Shown here in pieces: positions 1 to 6,970 of a DNA stretch of 42,432 bases (positions are counted from its first letter, which is position 1; the number at the start of each line of letters is the position of its first letter). The stretch lies in the NCBI RefSeq assembly GCF_000621565.1, contig NZ_JHXZ01000023.1, positions 1 through 42,432 on the forward strand, in the 5' to 3' direction. The notes below the pieces were generated by a model that saw only the letters and a program-made list of their open reading frames with translations, ran no database searches and was not told where the DNA came from. The DNA is from Butyrivibrio sp. LB2008 (GTDB lineage Bacteria; Bacillota; Clostridia; Lachnospirales; Lachnospiraceae). The position numbers and the translations under genes were made by a program.

Positions 1-33
1 CTGATGTGTACTAATAGGTCGAGGGCTTATCCA
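1..33 (+). rRNA. 23S rRNA, 3' end only
   Basis: The first ~33 bases match the conserved 3' end of bacterial 23S rRNA, including ACTAATAGGTCGAGGGCTT. The rest of the gene lies outside the window. No 5S rRNA is recognisable between here and the first tRNA; the spacer is only about 100 bases and holds a terminator hairpin. Confidence 0.85.
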
Positions 34-95
34 TAAAGTGGTATAGAAGAATCTGGAGAAAGATAGTTCAGTGTTCGGTTTTGAAGGTACAAAAG

Positions 96-122
96 AGAGT
101 CGTAAAACGGCTCTTTATTTTT
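96..122 (+). terminator. Terminator or processing hairpin after 23S rRNA
   Basis: AGAGTCG pairs with CGGCTCT (7 bp, one G-T) around a TAAAA loop and is followed by TTTATTTTT. It should end or process the rRNA transcript. tRNA-Asn begins only 14 bases later, so the tRNA run either depends on read-through or on a promoter overlapping this short gap. Confidence 0.7.
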
Positions 123-136
123 AGAAGTACCGATAA

Positions 137-209
137 TCCTCCTTAGCTCAGTCGGTAGAGCATTCGGCTGTTAACCGAAGTGTCGTTGGTTCGAGTCCGA
201 CAGGGGGAG
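137..209 (+). tRNA. tRNA-Asn (GTT)
   Basis: A full cloverleaf can be drawn: acceptor TCCTCCT pairs with AGGGGGA, the D arm has GCTC, the anticodon loop is CTGTTAA with anticodon GTT, and the T arm has GGTTCGAGTCC. Discriminator base G. CCA is not encoded. It is first of five tRNA genes behind the rRNA operon. A short hairpin (ATACTAAG / CTTAGTAT) lies in the spacer to the next gene. Confidence 0.96.
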
Positions 210-267
210 CTAAGATACTAAGTGAGAGCTTAGTATGAATGAAGACTGTAGCTACGGTCTGTAATAT

Positions 268-339
268 GGCTCCGTGGTCAAGCGGTCAAGACATCGCCCT
301 TTCACGGCGGTAACACGAGTTCGATTCTCGTCGGAGTCA
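268..339 (+). tRNA. tRNA-Glu (TTC)
   Basis: Acceptor GGCTCCG pairs with CGGAGTC with one G-T, the anticodon stem CGCC/GGCG holds loop CTTTCAC (anticodon TTC), and the T arm is ACGAG/CTCGT. Discriminator A, no encoded CCA. Second gene of the tRNA run. Confidence 0.96.
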
Positions 340-414
340 CTTGTGAGAACTTGCTTTTATAAAGCGTGTTCGAACTTGTTCTGTATGTATCATTTAAACA
401 GAACTTTTTATTCA

Positions 415-488
415 GGAGCTTTAGCTCAGTTGGTTAGAGCAACCGGCTCATAACCGGTCGGTCCCGGGTTCAAGTCCCTGAAGCTCCA
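415..488 (+). tRNA. tRNA-Met (CAT)
   Basis: Acceptor GGAGCTT pairs with AAGCTCC. The anticodon stem ACCGG/CCGGT holds loop CTCATAA. The perfectly paired first acceptor base argues for the elongator form rather than the initiator. A lysidine-modified Ile-CAT tRNA cannot be fully excluded. The T stem has one C/T mismatch at its second pair. No CCA encoded. Confidence 0.88.
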
Positions 489-523
489 CTCGGTTTTTTA
501 ATAAAAACCATTCCCAGAAATAT

Positions 524-596
524 GGGGTCTTAGCTCAGCTGGGAGAGCATCTGCCTTACAAGCAGAGGGTCACAGGTTCGAGCCCTGTAGGCCCCA
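524..596 (+). tRNA. tRNA-Val (TAC)
   Basis: Acceptor GGGGTCT pairs with AGGCCCC (one T-G), the anticodon stem CTGC/GCAG holds CTTACAA (anticodon TAC), and the T arm is ACAGG/CCTGT. Discriminator A, no encoded CCA. A strong hairpin with a T-run follows directly. Confidence 0.95.
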
Positions 597-598
597 CT

Positions 599-632
599 CG
601 CGATATGTGCTAAGCATATCGCGAATTTTTTA
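599..632 (+). terminator. Terminator between tRNA-Val and tRNA-Leu
   Basis: CGCGATATG pairs perfectly with CATATCGCG around a 7-base loop and is followed by AATTTTTT. This is a textbook intrinsic terminator. It implies that tRNA-Leu is either read through or separately promoted; a TATAAT at 637-642 lies close to the tRNA but has no convincing -35. Confidence 0.75.
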
Positions 633-651
633 CCATCATATAATATGGTAT

Positions 652-737
652 GCCGGCGTGGCGGAACTGGCAGACGCCCGGGACTTAAAATCCCGTGGGT
701 AGTAATACCCGTACCGGTTCGATCCCGGTCGCCGGCA
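652..737 (+). tRNA. tRNA-Leu (TAA), integration site of tandem islands
   Basis: Type II tRNA: acceptor GCCGGCG pairs with CGCCGGC, the anticodon loop CTTAAAA gives TAA, a long variable arm pairs GGGTA with TACCC, and the discriminator is A. The 3' end plus four downstream bases (717-741) is the core of a repeat found again at 6025-6049 and 10127-10151. The gene stays intact because the integrated island brings its own copy of the 3' end. Confidence 0.96.
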
Positions 738-741
738 GTAA
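717..741 (+). repeat. attL: tRNA-Leu 3' end, att copy 1
   Basis: Twenty-five bases covering the T-loop, the 3' acceptor strand and TAA beyond the tRNA. Perfect direct copies lie at 6025-6049 and 10127-10151. An integrase gene pointing at it begins 160 bases away. This is the usual arrangement of tyrosine-recombinase islands at tRNA genes. Confidence 0.9.
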
Positions 742-747
742 TGTGTT

Positions 748-789
748 GAGTCGTAAACTTAGATGATATCTGAGTTTGCGGCTTTTTTC
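748..789 (+). terminator. Terminator behind tRNA-Leu
   Basis: AGTCGTAAACT pairs with AGTTTGCGGCT (G-T pairs included) around an AT-rich loop and is followed by a T-run. It ends the tRNA transcript. Each of the three att copies is followed by such a hairpin, although the hairpin sequences differ. Confidence 0.75.
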
Positions 790-804
790 TTTGTTTTATT
801 CAAT

Positions 805-832
805 GGTTCCATTTTGCTCCAAAAGGGTTCCA
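805..832 (+). repeat. Candidate arm-type integrase sites, left end of island 1
   Basis: GGTTCCA occurs at 805-811 and 826-832, with a related TGCTCCA at 815-821, so three copies sit about 10.5 bp apart on one helix face. Similar copies (AGTTCCA 5949-5955, GGTTCCA 5961-5967) lie near the other end of island 1. Heptamers near both att sites suit arm-type binding sites of a tyrosine integrase. The function is inferred. Confidence 0.45.
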
Positions 833-901
833 CGTATTGAAAATACTGAGGTTCAGCGAGATATATTGCGTACAATATTATGCATTGTTTTTGCATGAAT
901 A

Positions 902-2251
902 TTAACCTATACTTAGAGCATTCATTAGTTGGTTTTCAATACCTTCAGGTTCTGCAACAGTTTCATAGATATAATGTTCTGTCATGGCACGATTTGAATG
1001 TCCTAAAGTTTTTTGTAAATAGGCAATATCTACACCTGCGGCGCGTAGTGTTGATGCAACAGTGAAGCGTAATTTGTGGCTTGAAAGATAAGGAACACCT
1101 GCATCAGCGCAATACTTTCTAAGACGCTCATTAAAAGTATCATTGTTGATTGTTCTTCCATGGCACATGAAAAGATACTCTCCGTCTGGATTAAGTTCAT
1201 GTGCTTTTTCAATGATTGCTAAAGCTTCTGGTACCAGATAGATTTCCCTGACAGAAAAATGAGAATTTCCTTTTGGAAGTTTTTCATTTATATGTCTGGG
1301 AGCTTTAGTTACTTTCATCTTTTTGGTATCAATTGAGTATACTGATTCTTCAACAAGCTGGTGTTTGATAGTAAGTATATTTCCACGAATATCTTCATAT
1401 CTGATTGCTCGTAGCTCACCGACTCTAAAGGTTGAGTAAAGCGCAAGTTGAATAGCTAAAGTATATCCATCCTGTTTAATTGATTTTAAGTGTTTTAAAA
1501 GAGCATCCCTGTCTTCGAGGTGGAAAGCCTTGTTGATATGCCGTGGCTCCTTAAACTTAAGTTCTGTTGTTCCTATGGATGGAATAAAGTTTAAGGGTAT
1601 GTATTCATTTTCAGCAGCATATATAAAAACGCCATTTAATGCTGATTTTCGATTTACAAAAGCTTTTCTGGTAATTAGCCCTGGACCAGTCCATCGCTCA
1701 AACATATACTTTATGTCTCTCTTCTTGATATCAGCAATCTGCATTTGTGCAATTGGCTCATTTTTAAAGACATTTTTTAGTAATGTAAGATCTTCCTGAA
1801 TAGTCTTATTGGATTTAACACCATGCCTTATACGCATATCAACCCATTCAAGATAAACTTCTTCAAAAGTATGAGAAAAGAAAAAGTTATAAAGCTTTTC
1901 AACTAATTCTTCTCGGCTTTTAGCACTGAATGTAGGATTTTTACTTTTCCATCTTCCATCTGAGCCTTTATAAAATAATTCCTCCTTTGCGCGCGGATGT
2001 GCAGTTCTATAGACTTTTTCAACAAGTTTAGTTTTTTTCTTTGAAATCATATTTATAATCTCGTCGCCATCGCCTGAAACGAGGGTAGCAGATTTTAAAA
2101 TTTTATTCAATTGAGAAATATCTCTGGATTCTTCTTTATCTTCTTCATTTACGATACATTGAAGTTTCTTAATTTTGAAATTATTGTGATAACTTGATGC
2201 AAAAACAGATGGAGGAGCACTTGCAATTGCATCTTTATTGACATTATTCAA
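902..2251 (-). CDS. Tyrosine recombinase/integrase of island 1
   Basis: Site-specific recombinase expected to integrate and excise the island at tRNA-Leu. The C-terminal catalytic domain shows R276 (in FRVGEL), H392 and R395 (HKLR), H418 (GHSN) and the nucleophile Y427, all in the expected order. A core-binding SAM-like domain precedes it (residues ~115-225). The start is probably TTG at 2251, because AAGGAGG lies 8 bases before it; an in-frame ATG at 2284 has no ribosome site and would add 11 residues. It is last of three leftward genes (primase, helicase, integrase) and points at attL 160 bases away. No excisionase gene was recognised. All catalytic residues are present, so it should be active. 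Confidence 0.93.
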   Translation of the reverse strand: MNNVNKDAIASAPPSVFASSYHNNFKIKKLQCIVNEEDKEESRDISQLNKILKSATLVSGDGDEIINMISKKKTKLVEKVYRTAHPRAKEELFYKGSDGRWKSKNPTFSAKSREELVEKLYNFFFSHTFEEVYLEWVDMRIRHGVKSNKTIQEDLTLLKNVFKNEPIAQMQIADIKKRDIKYMFERWTGPGLITRKAFVNRKSALNGVFIYAAENEYIPLNFIPSIGTTELKFKEPRHINKAFHLEDRDALLKHLKSIKQDGYTLAIQLALYSTFRVGELRAIRYEDIRGNILTIKHQLVEESVYSIDTKKMKVTKAPRHINEKLPKGNSHFSVREIYLVPEALAIIEKAHELNPDGEYLFMCHGRTINNDTFNERLRKYCADAGVPYLSSHKLRFTVASTLRAAGVDIAYLQKTLGHSNRAMTEHYIYETVAEPEGIENQLMNALSIG

Positions 2252-2462
2252 TTGTAAGCACCTCCTTATCAGTTTTTTATTCATCAGCTTAAGAAATAAT
2301 TGTTTTTATTTAAAAGTCACATAGGCCTTATATAAGGCTGAGAAAAACATGATTAAAGCCATGAAATATCAATAATTAGGCACATAGGCACGATTTTTGA
2401 AATCAATGAAGATTTTATATGGGTAAAAAGAAATTGATTAAAAACGGATGCCTTTCTGCCTT

Positions 2463-3866
2463 TTAGTTTTTGAAGGGAATATCTTTTAACGTGTGGATAG
2501 CGCATATTCCCTTATATCCACGGGCTGTTTTATTATCAATAGTCGCATTTTTTAAATATTTGAGCCCGAGTTTATCTGCACGTTGTCGTAGTTCTTTCGA
2601 AAAAGAGCTTTCTGAACGAATCTTGATAAGATTGTCATTGCCCCATAGGCAATATGCTTCATATAGCTCTTTAGTAGTTGCGATAGCAGGTTCATCAAAG
2701 AAGATATATCCTTCTGATTCAAAGAAATCGAGTATACTGTCTTCCTCCCTGCGAAGTTCAGCTTGATTTTGTAGAGTGCGTTCACTTATTGTGAAATGAA
2801 ATTCATTGGCGGTCAGTCTTTTTAGACCTTCTAGGCACCATAGAGCTATTCCTTCAGTTTCTTCGGATAATTTTGCAGAAAGATTTCTGTCATCAACTCT
2901 GTTTTGCGATTTTTCTTTTACCCTGATGGTTATTTGTCTGCGATAGAATCTGTCGGATTTATCATACAGAGAACTGAGCGAACCATTTCCGAAAGCCATA
3001 ATTCTAACATTTAGATAACCTTGATAACTTTGCTTTCCTTTGCGCTCAAGATTCATTTTATCTTCCATGGTTACTACAGCTTTTATAACTCCGGTGTCAG
3101 TAAGAGCCTCCATTTTCATATCATCATCAATCATAAGGAGCATTCCTTCCTGATCTGCTAAACTGAATCTGTTATTTGCCAAAGTGCTAATGCTGCATAT
3201 AGTCATGTTGTTTCCGAGAAGGTTTCTGCATACGAATCCGACTCTTGATTTGCCTTCTCCACCGTTTCCGATTAAGAGCAACATGGCTTGGGCTTTTGTC
3301 GTTGGTATAAGGATATATCCCATAAATTCTTGTAGAGTATATATGTCTTCAGGATAAAGTAGTTCGTCAAGAAAACGTAACCATCTGGTTGGAGGAACAG
3401 CGTCTGAATTATAATTAACCGGTAATCTGTTAGAGCAAAATTCTTTTTCGGGAACAAAACCACCGTCAATAAAATATGTTCCATTTTTAAAATGAATCCT
3501 GTCTGTATGTTTAGGAATAATCTCACACATGGATTCATATCTCAGCGCATCTAATATTTGTTTGGCTCTTTTGACAATATTTGTTTTTACATATGGCTTA
3601 AGGGCATCAACGATTTCTTTTTTGAGTTTTTCCTCGCTGATAATTCCGTCAATGTCATAAAAGATTCCTCCGACATATTTAAGAGGATGTTTGCTGATGA
3701 ACCAAGTACAAAATTCTACTTCATCAATCTTATTATTTTTGTTGTCATACCAGCTTGGAGTTTCATTTGTAAATTCAAATTGTTTGGCAACATCAAGCAG
3801 AGCTCTCTTTGTATTTTCATCTAAGTTGTTCCATTCGTTTTTCAATAGTAATAACCTTCCTTCCAT
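2463..3866 (-). CDS. SF3 helicase / D5-like replication protein
   Basis: Replicative helicase of phage and plasmid type. The D5-like N-terminal part leads to an SF3 ATPase with Walker A GNGGEGKS, Walker B LLMIDDDM and a motif C-like segment IMAFGNG. It probably unwinds the excised circular form of island 1 together with the CHC2 protein encoded just upstream. The ATG at 3866 overlaps the upstream gene by 50 bases. A TTG at 3845 follows GGAAGG at a better distance and may be the true start (overlap then 29 bases). The coupled, overlapping order suggests one operon with the integrase. Length is normal for D5/P4-like helicases that lack a fused primase domain. Confidence 0.85.
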   Translation of the reverse strand: MEGRLLLLKNEWNNLDENTKRALLDVAKQFEFTNETPSWYDNKNNKIDEVEFCTWFISKHPLKYVGGIFYDIDGIISEEKLKKEIVDALKPYVKTNIVKRAKQILDALRYESMCEIIPKHTDRIHFKNGTYFIDGGFVPEKEFCSNRLPVNYNSDAVPPTRWLRFLDELLYPEDIYTLQEFMGYILIPTTKAQAMLLLIGNGGEGKSRVGFVCRNLLGNNMTICSISTLANNRFSLADQEGMLLMIDDDMKMEALTDTGVIKAVVTMEDKMNLERKGKQSYQGYLNVRIMAFGNGSLSSLYDKSDRFYRRQITIRVKEKSQNRVDDRNLSAKLSEETEGIALWCLEGLKRLTANEFHFTISERTLQNQAELRREEDSILDFFESEGYIFFDEPAIATTKELYEAYCLWGNDNLIKIRSESSFSKELRQRADKLGLKYLKNATIDNKTARGYKGICAIHTLKDIPFKN

Positions 3867-4425
3867 AATTTGTAATAAAAAAAGCCCTGTCAGAAATATT
3901 TCCGTAAAGTAGTGTGTCTAACCAATACTCAACGTGATCGATTTCTTCCAGAGCTTCGCAAAAGTAAGGATGCCATTCGTCGTTTTCATCCTTTGGTGAA
4001 TATTCAGTTTTCCTTTTTTTTAACAGCTGTAGATAATCTGTCAAAACAAGAAAAATATGTTTTTCTGTTTCGTACAAGATCTGTTCGTCTGATTTTGATC
4101 GCGATTTGATTTTGGGAGGAGCATGATAATTTGTATCAAACGATAATCCAAAATCTTCACAGATCTTAATTGCAGAATTTTTTGCATTAAGATGAAAATA
4201 GTCGGAGACAAAATCTATCGCATCTCCTTTTTTACCACATCCAAAACAATAGAAGCGTTTATCAATTTTCATGCTTGGATGTTTGTCATTATGGAAAGGA
4301 CACAGACACACTCCGTTGTGATTAATTGTAATTCCATAACAATCGGCAACCTGACGGGCTGAGATATTTGATTTTACAATGTCAAAAACAGACTCTTTTT
4401 TAAAGTTAGGTGATTTAATGCTCAT
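3817..4425 (-). CDS. CHC2 zinc-finger primase-like protein
   Basis: DnaG-type zinc-binding module near the N terminus: CPFH followed about 17 residues later by CFGCGKKG, the CHC2 arrangement that reads template DNA during primer synthesis. The rest (about 120 residues) shows no TOPRIM catalytic motif, so the protein is probably a template-recognition subunit rather than a whole primase. A good ribosome site, GAAGGAGG, lies before the ATG at 4425. It is first of three leftward genes (primase, helicase, integrase). Short CHC2-only proteins next to SF3 helicases are common in Firmicutes mobilisable elements. The polymerising partner may come from the host or from an unrecognised domain. Confidence 0.82.
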   Translation of the reverse strand: MSIKSPNFKKESVFDIVKSNISARQVADCYGITINHNGVCLCPFHNDKHPSMKIDKRFYCFGCGKKGDAIDFVSDYFHLNAKNSAIKICEDFGLSFDTNYHAPPKIKSRSKSDEQILYETEKHIFLVLTDYLQLLKKRKTEYSPKDENDEWHPYFCEALEEIDHVEYWLDTLLYGNISDRAFFITNYGRKVITIEKRMEQLR

Positions 4426-4508
4426 TTCTATTCAACCTCCTTCAAATACTGGAGTGGCGCCGCTTCTCAAGAATCCCTACGAGGGCTATAAAAGAAGTGG
4501 CAAGCAGT

Positions 4509-4556
4509 GCATTTGTGGGACAAATGCAATTTTTTGCTTGTTGGGGGAACTTCCCC
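4509..4556. repeat. Pair of inverted repeats, possible transfer or relaxase-site relic
   Basis: Two perfect inverted repeats lie side by side: GCATTTGT/ACAAATGC (4509-4527, spacer GGG) and GGGGAACTTCCCC (4544-4556). C-rich and AAAATCCGTGACGGCG sequence follows. The arrangement recalls origin-of-transfer regions of Firmicutes mobilisable elements, but no relaxase gene is present in either island. The minus strand is open here (4442-4744), and I regard that frame as non-coding. Low certainty on function; the repeats themselves are plain. Confidence 0.4.
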
Positions 4557-4640
4557 AAACCCCTCACAACGGAAAAATCCGTGACGGCGCATTCGCTTAG
4601 GTTTGCATTTTTTTCTGAATGCGTTTTTCTTAATTGCAAC

Positions 4641-4672
4641 AAAAAAGCAATCAAGAAAATTTCCTGATTGCT
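4641..4672 (-). terminator. Leftward terminator upstream of the primase operon
   Basis: Read on the minus strand, AGCAATCA pairs with TGATTGCT around GGAAATTTTCT and is followed by a T-run. It would stop leftward transcription from the array region before it reaches the primase, helicase and integrase genes. It therefore separates the periodic arrays from the operon. Confidence 0.65.
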
Positions 4673-4748
4673 CTGTTTATGAAACTTATTTGATATTCTT
4701 ACAAGTACTATTTTACCACCCCTAAAAATAACATCAACGGACAATAGC

Positions 4749-4787
4749 GGGACAAAACCGGGACATTAATGGGACAAAATAGGGACA
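4749..4787 (+). repeat. Four GGGACA iterons at exact 11-bp spacing
   Basis: GGGACA starts at 4749, 4760, 4771 and 4782, each exactly 11 bp after the last; spacer sequences are A/T-rich. The copies lie on nearly the same helix face, as in iteron arrays bound by replication initiators. They lie upstream of the primase-helicase operon of island 1. Function (origin, or site for a regulator) is inferred; the periodicity is directly visible. Confidence 0.7.
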
Positions 4788-4858
4788 GCTATATTTTGTG
4801 AATTTATGTATCAACGATAGATTTATAAGTTATTGTTTTGCTCATTATAAGAATATCA

Positions 4859-4936
4859 TTTTGGGTTGTGATTGGAAATTGCCATTTGGGTGCCATATGG
4901 TTGCCATTTGGGTTACTTTTGGGGACATTTGGGGAC
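4859..4936 (+). repeat. Second 11-bp-periodic array (GCCATTTGGGT type)
   Basis: Units GCCATTTGGGT (4881), GCCATATGGTT (4892), GCCATTTGGGT (4903), TACTTTTGGGG (4914) and ACATTTGGGGA (4925) follow one another at 11-bp steps. Weaker units lie at 4859 and 4870. It begins about 70 bp after the GGGACA array. Together they make a roughly 190-bp block that could be the replication origin or accessory recombination site of island 1. Confidence 0.65.
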
Positions 4937-5030
4937 GTTTTTTTATTTGAGGTAGTTAATTTGCATAATGTGAGTAAGTAGGATTCTCTTTTTTTGATGT
5001 ATAAGAGGTAATCGTGAAATCATAATGTGT

Positions 5031-5130
5031 CGATATACATTATAGAGCTTTTGTAACTGTCTACAGTGAAATATAAAATTGCTAAAATAGATTTATCTGT
5101 TTTCATTTAAAGGTGCAAAGGAGATAAAAC
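5031..5130 (+). promoter_or_regulatory. Conserved leader of the unknown cargo gene (copy 1)
   Basis: The 100 bases before the 5131 start closely match 14028-14126 before the second copy of the gene. The best-kept blocks are GATATACATTATAGAGCTTT, an AGTGAA-containing segment, GATTTATCTGTTTTCATT and GCAAAGGAGATAAAAC. Conservation this far upstream suggests a shared promoter and 5' regulatory element. A -10 candidate (TATAAA at about 5073) is present but no convincing -35. Confidence 0.55.
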
Positions 5131-5796
5131 ATGCTAAATGGTTTACTATTAGGAGTTGAAAATGCCAACGCTAACAAAACGGCAATACCAATGAATAATG
5201 ACACTCCAAATTGGACATATATTCCATCAGCAGGAAGATGCAAAAAAACAAAGGAACAATTGGTATCTGAAATAAAAGATCTTGCAAATAGAGTAGCGCA
5301 AGCTAATAATGGAAAAGAAACAGAACAGTTAAATCGAGAGGTTTTAAAACTTCGAGCTGATTATCTATCTGATGTTTCTCCTGATAGGAGGACATTGTAT
5401 CAGCAAGCAGAAAGAGCGATTAAATCTCAAAACAATAATAAAAAAGGTATACAACATGGAGGCGGAGAATTAACGTTGCTTTATTTTTTGGAGCATGCGG
5501 ACAAATCGCAAAATTTGTCGGATAAGAGTTTTTCTCTTGCCGGTGGAGCTATGCTTACATTTCCAATATTGACTACTGGTGGATATGGAGTAATTATTGA
5601 ACGAGGCGGAGTGCAACTATTGGCAGGAGATGAATACGGATGGGGATATGAAATGACTCCTGCGGAATTGAAGAAAAAGGCTGAATTCTATGCTATTTAT
5701 AATAGTGCTGTAAAAAATGCTCAAAAAGAAATTAAAGAATTGAGAGATTTACCGGACTATTTGGAAGACAAGCCTATATTTGATAGTCTTGCATAA
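5131..5796 (+). CDS. Conserved protein of unknown function (copy 1, island 1 cargo)
   Basis: I do not recognise this 221-residue family. It is soluble-looking, with no signal peptide or membrane segment. An N-terminal NGLLLGV motif is shared with its paralogue at 14127. Next come PSAGRCKKTKEQLV, a charged helical stretch (residues ~45-75), YLSDVSPDR, GELTLLYFL, a Gly-rich core with PILTTGGYGV, YGWGY-MTPAEL, and a C-terminal LRDLP-YLED segment. AAAGGAGAT lies 6 bases before the ATG. It stands alone at the distal end of island 1, transcribed opposite to the replication-integration operon, the usual place for cargo. About three quarters of residues match the paralogue by eye. Role unknown. Confidence 0.8.
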   Translation: MLNGLLLGVENANANKTAIPMNNDTPNWTYIPSAGRCKKTKEQLVSEIKDLANRVAQANNGKETEQLNREVLKLRADYLSDVSPDRRTLYQQAERAIKSQNNNKKGIQHGGGELTLLYFLEHADKSQNLSDKSFSLAGGAMLTFPILTTGGYGVIIERGGVQLLAGDEYGWGYEMTPAELKKKAEFYAIYNSAVKNAQKEIKELRDLPDYLEDKPIFDSLA

Positions 5797-5830
5797 CTAA
5801 ATAATGTAGTTGCCTTTATATTACCAAGCT

Positions 5831-5889
5831 ATTTTAATAAAATAGTTAGTCAAAAGAGATTCTGAATTACACAGGGGCTCTTTTTCATT
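5831..5889 (+). terminator. Weak terminator region after the cargo gene
   Basis: CTATTTTA and TAAAATAG form an A/T-rich palindrome near 5831-5847, and AGAG...CTCTTTTT follows at about 5859-5886. Neither is strong, but the T-run behind the second makes it the likelier stop for the 5131 gene. Confidence 0.35.
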
Positions 5890-5948
5890 TGGATAAAATA
5901 ATAGGGTTGATTATTCATTTTTTCTGCATAACACTACCAATTAGAAAG

Positions 5949-5967
5949 AGTTCCATAAAGGGTTCCA
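5949..5967 (+). repeat. Candidate arm-type integrase sites, right end of island 1
   Basis: AGTTCCA (5949-5955) and GGTTCCA (5961-5967) repeat the heptamers found at 805-832 beside attL. The pair lies about 60 bp inside att copy 2. See the left-end entry for the reasoning; binding is not shown. Confidence 0.4.
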
Positions 5968-6024
5968 TTAAAAATGGCGTGGCGGCGAAGCTCCTTTCTT
6001 TGTGGCTTTGCGAGATGAATAGAA

Positions 6025-6049
6025 GTTCGATCCCGGTCGCCGGCAGTAA
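6025..6049 (+). repeat. att copy 2, border between islands 1 and 2
   Basis: Perfect 25-base copy of 717-741: the 3' end of tRNA-Leu without its 5' part, so not a tRNA gene. The 35 bases before it (GCTCCTTTC...GAGATG...AAG) are related to the bases before copy 3 at 10091-10126. A terminator follows at once. Confidence 0.9.
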
Positions 6050-6050
6050 G

Positions 6051-6080
6051 AGAGAAGCGTAAGATGCTTCTCTTTTTTTT
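6051..6080 (+). terminator. Terminator after att copy 2
   Basis: AGAGAAGC pairs with GCTTCTCT around GTAAGAT and is followed by eight T. It sits directly behind the att repeat, as a tRNA terminator would, and before the promoter of the toxin-antitoxin pair. Confidence 0.8.
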
Positions 6081-6145
6081 ACGATGTTTGTAAGGTATAA
6101 TAAGGCTATAAATCATAGTTATTGATGGATAGGTGGTGATCATTT

Positions 6146-6538
6146 ATGTGCAAACTTATCAAAGTTAATACAAATTATGATTCATCCGTAATGGTTGCGG
6201 ATTATAAAGCTGAGATTATCAGGCACATCATTAGTACAGCAAAAAAGTGCCCGGATATTGATGCTATTATGCTGTTTGGATCCGTGTTGGAAGAGAGATG
6301 TAAAGAAAAATCTGACATAGATATTGTTATAATCAGTAAGAAAACAGTCAATGCGCTTAGTGATAGAAAATCCTTTAACGAATTTATGAAGGACTTGTAT
6401 CTTTTGGATTTTGCCCAGGAATATGATTTCCTATATTTTAAATCTATTGATGAAATTTATCAGAAAAAGGAAAAAGCTCCTATCTGCAAGGAATTAGCGG
6501 AGAAGGGACAGATTATTTATAAAAGGCAGGCTGCGTAA
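6146..6538 (+). CDS. MNT-type nucleotidyltransferase antitoxin
   Basis: Minimal DNA-polymerase-beta-like nucleotidyltransferase, 130 residues. It carries the family motif GS-x10-DxD exactly (GS VLEERCKEKS DID), with a further conserved acidic region around EYDFLYF. In studied MNT/HEPN modules the MNT protein silences the HEPN ribonuclease by adding AMP or other nucleotides to it. The stop codon overlaps the start of the HEPN gene (TAATG), so the two are translationally coupled. GGTGG lies before the ATG, and TATAAT at 6096-6101 is a possible -10. It is the first gene after att copy 2 and, with the TOTE protein downstream, forms the whole content of island 2. Confidence 0.87.
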   Translation: MCKLIKVNTNYDSSVMVADYKAEIIRHIISTAKKCPDIDAIMLFGSVLEERCKEKSDIDIVIISKKTVNALSDRKSFNEFMKDLYLLDFAQEYDFLYFKSIDEIYQKKEKAPICKELAEKGQIIYKRQAA

Positions 6539-6900
6539 TGGGGAATACTTTGTTATCAATTGCAAAAGCTGATATAAAAACTGCTAAGAACCTTGTTAAC
6601 AGTGATGATAAGTATCAAAAGCATCAGGCTGCCTATTTGACTCAGCAGGGTGTAGAGAAAACTTTAAAGTATGCTATTTCTCTAAAAACGGGAGGACAGC
6701 CTTGGGGACATGATATTACAAAACTTGTAATTTTAGCCCAACAAAATGGCGTTGATGTACCTGATTTTATTTGTAAAAAGGCTAAGATGATTACATCCTG
6801 GGAAGTGGTGTCCAGATATTATCCAACAAGCGTTATCAGGAGAGATACTATAGCACATGTCATTAGGGTCGCTGATGAATGGCAAAAGAAATTAAAATGA
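6538..6900 (+). CDS. HEPN-domain toxin
   Basis: All-helical HEPN protein of 120 residues, of the PF05168-like kind: KADIKTAKNL...HQAAYLTQQGVEKTLKYAI, then HDITKLV, then SRYYPT. A possible RX4H ribonuclease motif (RDTIAH, residues ~101-106) is present. The Tyr that follows this motif in the well-studied HepT toxins (RX4HXY) is absent: the third position after His here is Ile. Regulation may therefore differ from the HepT/MntA model. It is coupled to the MNT gene by a TAATG overlap and followed 70 bases later by the TOTE gene. Confidence 0.82.
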   Translation: MGNTLLSIAKADIKTAKNLVNSDDKYQKHQAAYLTQQGVEKTLKYAISLKTGGQPWGHDITKLVILAQQNGVDVPDFICKKAKMITSWEVVSRYYPTSVIRRDTIAHVIRVADEWQKKLK

Positions 6901-6970
6901 TATTTTGTGGGTATGGCTTATGCCGTACCCATTTTTGACAAATGGAAGGATATTTGAAGAGATAACGTAT

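Noticed and set aside
33..95. 5S rRNA after the 23S end
   Set aside because: The spacer is too short and lacks the conserved 5S sequence blocks.
4442..4744. Open minus-strand frame of 100 codons
   Set aside because: It crosses two inverted repeats and a minus-strand terminator, has no ribosome site and ends just upstream of the primase gene. I read it as structured non-coding DNA.
4749..4936. CRISPR array
   Set aside because: The repeat units are only 11 bp with no unique spacers of 30 or more bases, and there are no cas genes.
6025..6049. Possible tRNA gene at the att copies
   Set aside because: Only the 3' part (T arm and one acceptor strand) is present at 6025 and 10127; there is no anticodon arm, so these are att repeats.
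742..6049. Island 1 as a prophage
   Set aside because: No capsid, tail, terminase or lysis genes. Only integration and replication functions plus one cargo gene are present.
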